Source of the DNA: Ianthella basta
Lineage: Eukaryota > Porifera > Demospongiae > Verongiida > Ianthellidae
Reading direction: 5' to 3'
Assembly: GCA_964019415.1 (NCBI GenBank)
Contig: OZ025877.1
Location: 5,208,742 to 5,272,741, forward strand
DNA: 64,000 nt
Positions 58,018 to 64,000 of this stretch are shown here, in pieces. Each line of letters begins with the position of its first letter. Within the stretch, counting starts at the first letter, position 1. Position numbers and translations under genes: made by a program. Under the pieces are notes generated by a model. That model was not told the origin of the DNA. It saw nothing but the letters and a program-made list of their open reading frames with translations, and made no database searches.

Positions 58018-60110
58018 CTAGAGTGACTTTCCAATGTGCCTTTCTGCTCCTGCAACAAGGGCGGTAAATTTGCTCTGGTCCAATGCAAGGAAGCAGACAT
58101 CAGTGAGAAATTCATTATTTGTGAACTGAAAATCACGTATTGTTCGGATGAAAGCTGGTAGAATAGATTCAGGCTGGAAGCCACCAATGTCAAAAGTGCT
58201 TGGTGCTATAGCAACAGATGGCATCTCCAGTGTGTCTGCTTCCTGACATACAGCTTCTAAAATCTGCTGGAGGTACTTGTGCCCATCTTGACGGGTCCCA
58301 AGGGAGCGGTCCAAGATGTTGGCAATGACCAGAAAACGACAACCAATGGCAGCATGTTGAAGATGAACAGTAAACACATCAAACATATCTGGCTTGCAGT
58401 GTTGGTACCTTCCCTTCACTGCCTCACTCAGTTGACCCTTCAAGTGGACATCCAGCTCCTTGTTGCGGCCTGTTTGAAATCCCAGTTCACTGCAAATGGC
58501 AGCCACTTTTACATCAACATCCTCATACATGAAGTGGGCCTTCTTTATAGTCATCTTGCGGTGGGTATTCTGTAGGGGGATTTTTACCACATCATCAACA
58601 CAGCCTGATGTAGATGCATGTTGGTGCTCTTGTATATGACTGGTATGACTTGGGGGATGAGCAGAAGGTCTGCCTTGGTCAGCCACGTCAGCACCTGGGT
58701 GGGGCGTTGCCTGTTCTTTCCCAGTTTGATGTACGGATGTTTCGCTGTTGTTACCTGCAAGGCCATGCTGATGGGGTGACTGTGATACTTTACAGACTTG
58801 TGTGTTTCTTGGTGGTTGCTCACAGGATCTACCAATAGCCCTCTCAATTCCTAAACACAGCACATCAAAGTTGCTTGGATCCAAAGCCAGAAATCGCACA
58901 TCAGTGAGGAAATCATCGTTTGTGAACTTGAACTGGCTTAGCATGTGTATGAACTCAGGGAGAACAGACTCTGGCTGGAATCCACCAACGACAAAAGTAT
59001 TAGGTGCTATGGCAACAGATGGCATCTCCAGTGTGTTTGCTTCCTGACACACAGCTTGTACAATCTGCTGGAGGTACTTGTGACCATCTTGACGGGTCCC
59101 AAGGGAGCGGTCCAAGATGTTGGCAATGATCAGGTAACGGCAACCAATGGCAGCACGTTGAACATGAACAGTAAACACATCAAACTTGTCTGGTCTGTGG
59201 TATTGGTACCTTCCCTGCACCACCTCACTCAGTTGTCCCTTCAAGTGACCATCCAGCTCCTTGTTGCGGCCTGTTTGAAATCCCAGCTCACTGCAAATGG
59301 CAGCCACTTTGATGTCAGCATCCTCATAGATGAAGTGGGCCTTCTTGACAACCATCTTGCGGTGGGTATTCTCCAGGGGGATCTGTACTACATCAGGTGA
59401 CCCAGGGGGAGTGACAATAGGCTGCATTGCCCCAGGTGGCATGCCTTTCTTTACTTCACTGGCAAACTGTATAAAAGGTATGAGTGTCTCTTCCTCAAAG
59501 AGGACAATACGGATGTCCTTGAGAGTAGATGTGTGGCGGTATTGGTAGCGTAGAATGGTGCTGATCATGATCTGAGCCACCACATATTTCTTCATGGCAT
59601 ATACGCCAGAACTAATGGCAGGCAGGGCAACTGATACCATTCCCTGTGTTTCAGCAGTGCCAAGGACATTCTCACACACCAGCTTCAAGAGCTGCTCACA
59701 TTCCTTGTGAGGCTTTTCACGAGCATCTGGACCTACAGCATGAATTACTCTCTGGCACTGCAGACTGCCTCCAGCTCCAGTCACTGCCACCTGCCCTGTT
59801 GGAACATGTCCTCTACTCTGTATTACCTTCCTTGACTCTCGCTGCACATTGCCCCTGCTGGCTCTATCTATGGCCAATGCTACTCCACCAATGTGGTCCA
59901 GCTGGTCATTGGCTGCATTGACAATGGCAGTCACTTTCTCTTTCAAAAGGTCTCCCTTCTTCACTGTTAGCATCCCGCCATTGGGTAGAGGCAGGGTTAT
60001 GTCACCGGGGGCCACTTCGGTGTCGGCATCCTCATAGATGAAGTGAGCCTTCTTGACAACCATCTTATGGTGGGTCTCCTCGGGGGGGATCTCAACCATA
60101 TCATCAGCAC
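58018..60110 (-). CDS. Gene C: macro-domain exon, partial gene
   Basis: One long open exon of 2093 nt (acceptor TTTGCAG before 60110, phase 1, stop at 58018) codes for 697 residues. It begins with a stub of the degenerate unit ([24 protein letters not shown]). The stub is fused in frame at about 60020 to a canonical macro domain (AIVNAANDQLDHIGGVALAI, PAISSGVYAM, about 60000-59440). Two full degenerate macro-like units follow, starting near 59395 and 58592. The phase matches the macro exons of genes A and B, so rod and kinase exons would be expected upstream. None was seen between 60111 and 64000. They may lie beyond the window, or the gene may be an orphan exon. The frame is intact, unlike the copy at 29186. 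Confidence 0.75.
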
Positions 60111-60895
60111 CTGCAAATTGGAAGCAGATGCATATAGCATAATAATAGCAGATTTTGAGAGCTACTACTGACTGAAACAATCATATAAATACAGCTTAGC
60201 CAAATTTCATGGTATATACCCTTGAGGCAATCAAAGTTTCCATATTCTTAGAAGTGTATATGTTTTGAGCTGCAAAACAAACAGTTTTCATGTCAACTGT
60301 ATAGCAAACAAATGAGAAAGGAGACAAAAAAGAACAGGAAGGAACAAAACTTAGCGGCCATTGTCAGATAACATGAGTTGCTTATGAAGCATTTGGTGCA
60401 AAAATGTCACAGATTTCAATGGATTCGAAGAAAAAGTGTGTTTTAGATAGATGATGAAGCCACAGCAAAGCTTATGTATGCATGCATGCATGCCTTACGT
60501 AATAGCTATAGACCACTTGGTGTTTGACACGACGCATAAACAGCTGGGATACGCATGGTGGTGAAGCAAAGTGAAATGTGCAATTGTCAAAATATACAGC
60601 TGTTGAACCCCCGTATAGATTGAGTAATGAGAGGCAGCTGTACAGTAGGCAACTGGGTTGCACGAGCTTCTTCTGTTCGGTGCACTGTCCATTGCTTTAC
60701 AAACTAGCAATTCTTGAAGAACATCCATCTGCTGACACAGACTCCTTGTCGCTAGCCCCATTGCCTAGGTAACCATTACACCTAGGTATTCTTATTATCA
60801 AGTGGTAGGCATGAGTTTAATAGGGAATCCCACTGAACTGATCTTGACCAGAAGGAATCAGCAGCCGTGCACGTCGTTCAGTCTACTGTTTTACC
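60111..60895. other. Upstream of gene C exon
   Basis: Intron or flank of gene C, then the left part of the transposon. No coding exon recognised; a GCATGCATGCATGC run is at about 60477-60491. Confidence 0.4.
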
Positions 60896-62471
60896 ATGCC
60901 GACGTCCTGTTGTGTTGTTGGTTGTGCCAATCGTCATTGTAAGGATGCACCCTACCGCTTTATCAATTTCAGACGGACAGTAGTCGAAGGCAAAGTTGGA
61001 TAGCTGCCATTCAAAAGGTGAACATTGACGGCTCCGCGTAGCAACTGTCTGCTGGAGATGGAGTTTGCTCTCTCCATTTCGTCTCTGGAGAGAACAACAA
61101 CCCTACACACTCTGGATATGTTCCTACATTGAATATGACGGGAGAAGTAATCACAGAAGGGGCCAGTACAGCAACGGAGCAATCTGAAAGCTGAGTTCAA
61201 CGCCTTTCAGCTTGAGAGGATTGCAAACGTCATCAGTTCAGAGAAAAAGCAGCAGAAGTTGCCAGCATCTCTGCCCTTAGAAGAATCATCTCCATTGAAC
61301 ATTCTTATCCTTGTGCTGACAGCAAGTCCATCTGGAAGCCTCCAACCAAGCACTTCAGATGAAAAGCACAGGTTAGATATTTGAGTGTCTTTGCTTGCTT
61401 CTTATTGATGTACGTATGATTAATTGTGCAAGTAAATGAAATAAGCACAATCTTGATTTATTTATACTCCTCCCCCCTCAAGGTTGCCAAACAGATCCTT
61501 TAGCAAATGGTAGCTATGAAGACCTGCAACAGCTGGAAGCAAAGATTGCCAAACTGGAAGAAGAGAATGATCATATGCAGAAGCAAGTTTTAACTGATGA
61601 TCTCTTGGTTAGGTAAAGATAGTCTGACCAGATTTTATACTGGTTTTCCCAGTTATCACTCATTCAAATCATTTGTTAATTACATTAAACCTAAAGCTTT
61701 GCGATTGAGGACTAAGCGTAGCAAGCAGGCAGAGACGAAAGAACAGGAAACAAGTCATTCTCACAATCACAATTCACCCAGACCATGGCATGCTTTGTCG
61801 ATTGCCACTCAGTACCTTGCCGTTCTTGTACGCTTGAGACTCTCAGTCCCCGCTCTTGATATCAGTACAAACAAGTGACTATATTATAGTCACTTGTTTG
61901 TTACATGGGTCCCATTTCTAGCCAGGGAACTGAAGCTTCTGTTTCCTTTCCCTTCACGGGCTCTTATAGACTCCTGGATGCCTTGTGTATTTCGACTGCG
62001 CTATCCAAACACCCAGACAATAATTGACTGCAATGAGATCCAATGCCAACGACCTTCAGGACTCACAAATCAGTCACTTACTTATTCTGACTACAAAAGT
62101 AGAAATACTTCCAAGGTGGTAATTGGATGTACACCAACTGGACTGGTATCATTTGCTTTGGAGGCATTTGGTGGGCGGATTTCTGATCAAGACATAACCA
62201 TGTGGTCTGGACAAGTGGATTTGCTGCAGCAGGGGGACACAATCATGGCTGACTGTGGTTCAAAATACAGGAGCTTGTCGCCTCAAGGGCATTTTGGTGA
62301 ATGTGCCGCCACGTTTGGGCCAACACAAAGCAGATGTCTGGACCTGATGTGGAACACACTCGCAGAATAGCTGAATTATGGATTCACATTGAAAGATGCA
62401 TTGGCAGGGTACGGCGATACAAGATCCTGAATACAGATTTCCCTTTTAAGTATGCCCAATTTAGTCAATGA
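60896..62471 (+). pseudogene. THAP / DDE transposase, decayed (ISL2EU-like)
   Basis: Starts MPTSCCVVGCANRHC..YRF, a THAP zinc finger. The rest of that finger (SWIAAIQKVN, VCSLHFVSGE, SGYVPT) lies in other frames up to 61130. A coiled-coil stretch follows (LEAKIAKLEEEND, about 61540), then a helix-turn-helix region (FYTGFPSYHSFKSFVNYI to ATQYLAVLVRLRL). A DDE_Tnp_4-type core comes next at 61894-62370 (TIIDCNEIQCQRPSGL, FGGRISDQDIT, GDTIMADCG) and a tail (HTRRIAELWIHIERCIGRVRRYK) in another frame. Several frameshifts and stops make it non-functional. Confidence 0.8.
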
Positions 62472-62752
62472 CATAAACAATACATGTTCCTATTTAATGA
62501 ACTTCAATGTTCCACTTGTAGAACATTAAATTAGTTTCAACTGGTTCCTCTTCCAATCACATTTCCAACACAGTGATTGTTCATGTTTACAATAACTACT
62601 ATTACAAATATGATCATTTAATGATTACTATGCACAGTTTGCGTGGTTGCATGTTCACATTTCTAGCATTCCAAGAAGTACTTGCCACAGAGCATCTCAC
62701 GAGCAATGTGTACGTAGAAGGATTTCAACTTAGGCAGAAGAGTATCAACCCA
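62472..62752. other. Spacer between the two transposon genes
   Basis: AT-rich convergent gap between the transposase and the YqaJ-type gene. Nothing else recognised. Confidence 0.5.
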
Positions 62753-63202
62753 TTAGTCTAGGTCAAACCAAACACGATCCACAAATACAACATCACCACT
62801 GTACACCACAAAATCACACCACTCCAACTCCATTATTGCCATTTCACCTTGCACCTGTGCATAGTACATATGTGATGTGCGCAAATGCAGTACACCATCT
62901 TCACTTTTGCCAAAACAAAACCTGTTACCAAAGCATTCAGCAATCTGTTGAGGTGTAGGGTGCACAACTGACTCATTGTTAATGCTGAATGGACACTTGA
63001 TCACCGATGCACCGGAGCAACAAGTATCAACACTATGGCATGTCACGTAACCATCAGCTGATGCTCCAGTGTAAGACAACCCAGACGTTGAATACAGCCC
63101 AATTCTGATTCTTTCGTCAATGTCGGCTTTCCTGGAAACGTGGGACAGCTTAATCGATAGCCACTTAGCTAGACAATGTAGCTCAGGAACTTTGCGAGTC
63201 AT
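62753..63202 (-). pseudogene. YqaJ-type nuclease gene of the transposon, partial
   Basis: 149 codons resembling the C-terminal part of the YqaJ exonuclease family found in ISL2EU-like eukaryotic transposons: TGASADGYV (the catalytic D region), VIKCPFS where family members usually have EIKCP, then YYAQVQGEMAI and WCDFVVYS. The glutamate of the E-x-K motif appears lost and the N-terminal half is missing or in other frames. A candidate upstream start (MTSNDDLEDSLLAAEDC) at about 63290 is separated by a stop. It is convergent with the transposase, the usual layout of these elements. Confidence 0.7.
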
Positions 63203-64000
63203 CAGGCGGAGAGTTAAAGACTGTCATTCCACGTCACTGCAGTCTTCAGCGGCCAACAAACTGTCTTCCAGATCATCATTGCTTGTCATACAGATAAGAA
63301 AGATGTGATTCCCAATGAAACTGCCGGTTTTCAACTCTTCTTGAGGGCGAGCGAGTGAATCCTGTTCCTAGAACTATATAGGCGAGCTGCGCTCACGTCA
63401 CTGCTTTCTGCCTACCACAGATGAGCTTGTGCAATATTTCGTTTATTGCAAAATAGCGGCAAGGAGTCCATTCTCTCAGCCCTTCAGAAGAGCAGTGTCC
63501 ACTTCCTTGCATTATAAACTTGTCAGGAACGTTCATTTGAAAGAGATTTGTCACATAGTGCCCTCAGACTGTGGTTAGTGTACTTGTGGCAATTTTGGCT
63601 TCCATCTGCCATTCCTTCCTTCTGTCTTCAACACGCAACTGAATTCAATAAGCCTGCACATTTTGGGGTGTAAATTCTTGTGATAAATTAATTACTACAC
63701 ACCTCTAATGGCTTGTAGTAACTAGTACTTAGCACAATACAATATACACCAAACAACACTCAAGGAAGAGTACAGTGTATATATTAAAAAATGGAGTGTA
63801 TGTCATACCTTTTATGACTCTTATATATTTCAGCAACTAACTTTCTTTGGCAAGCAGTAGAAACCGCATTATGCCACTGTCACAATGTTGTTTAATAGAT
63901 ATTACCTTAGTTAAGGCTACAAATTTCAGCAGTAACTAAATTTAGCATTTGAGAAGTCCAGGATTTGGTGGGTATACTAATTTCAGCAAGTTCTGAAAAT
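63203..64000. other. Right flank
   Basis: Probably the end of the transposon to about 63.4 kb, then AT-rich DNA without a recognised gene. Confidence 0.4.

Larger units (their letters stand above)
31348..59172 (+). repeat. Segmental duplication, copy 2
   Basis: Direct repeat of 6515-30330, about 4 kb longer. It carries the CHMP7 3' exons, gene B, its upstream flank and gene C. It lacks the Gypsy element and the CHMP7-intron insertions. It has gained the module insert at 39.8-47.3 kb, the element at 51.87-52.57 kb and repeats near 34.4 and 49.7 kb. Confidence 0.85.
60780..63400. mobile_element. ISL2EU-like DNA transposon, decayed
   Basis: Two convergent genes, a THAP/DDE transposase and a YqaJ nuclease, define the element. 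Terminal inverted repeats were not located, so the borders are approximate. Confidence 0.6.

Overview
The window reads as metazoan nuclear DNA, most likely from a sponge (demosponge). The clues are spliced genes with GT-AG introns, a mitochondrial ribosomal protein gene head-to-head with an ESCRT gene, abundant TAGCTAGC-type low-complexity DNA, many foldback and TIR elements, and large kinase and macro-domain genes. The organism is inferred; only the gene content is seen.

Layout. MRPL35 (minus) and CHMP7 (plus) are divergent with start codons 17 nt apart (2372/2389). CHMP7 has ten exons with consistent phases (461 aa, ending at 10133). Tail-to-tail with it is gene A (25441 to 10943, minus). 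Seven exons encode an N-terminal protein kinase, a coiled-coil rod from small cassette exons, and a 3.8-kb exon with five macro or macro-like units. The exons sum exactly to 1735 codons plus a stop. A decayed Ty3/Gypsy element (18582-21728) sits in one of its introns.

The segment from the middle of CHMP7 to inside the next macro gene (about 6515-30330) is repeated in direct orientation at about 31348-59172. The second copy carries the 3' half of CHMP7 (31670-33882, no 5' exons), gene B (54235 to 35571, the kinase/coiled-coil/macro paralogue) and gene C (60110 to 58018, a macro exon whose upstream exons are not seen). The first copy ends in a truncated gene C (29186-30330).

Gene B has gained about 9 kb between its last rod exon and its macro exon. 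This insert holds two copies of a frame-neutral module. Its exons are a 73-codon cassette (present three times), a 76-codon exon, an 18-codon exon and a KH-like 117-codon exon. All have phases that allow splicing into the kinase-macro frame. One module copy carries a small inversion that destroys the 76-codon exon but still leaves the frame intact. Opposite-strand relics of an older kinase lie in the same insert.

The right end (60896-63202) holds a decayed DNA transposon with a THAP/DDE transposase and a convergent YqaJ-type nuclease gene, as in ISL2EU-like elements.

The strongest candidate for an undescribed system is the kinase - coiled coil - (KH-like) - macro family. It is a tandemly duplicating locus with tandem repeats of a degenerate macro-like unit that has lost the usual ADP-ribose-binding loops, next to more canonical macro domains. 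By analogy with PARP9/PARP14 macro proteins it may act in ADP-ribose or antiviral/stress signalling. That role is inference only.
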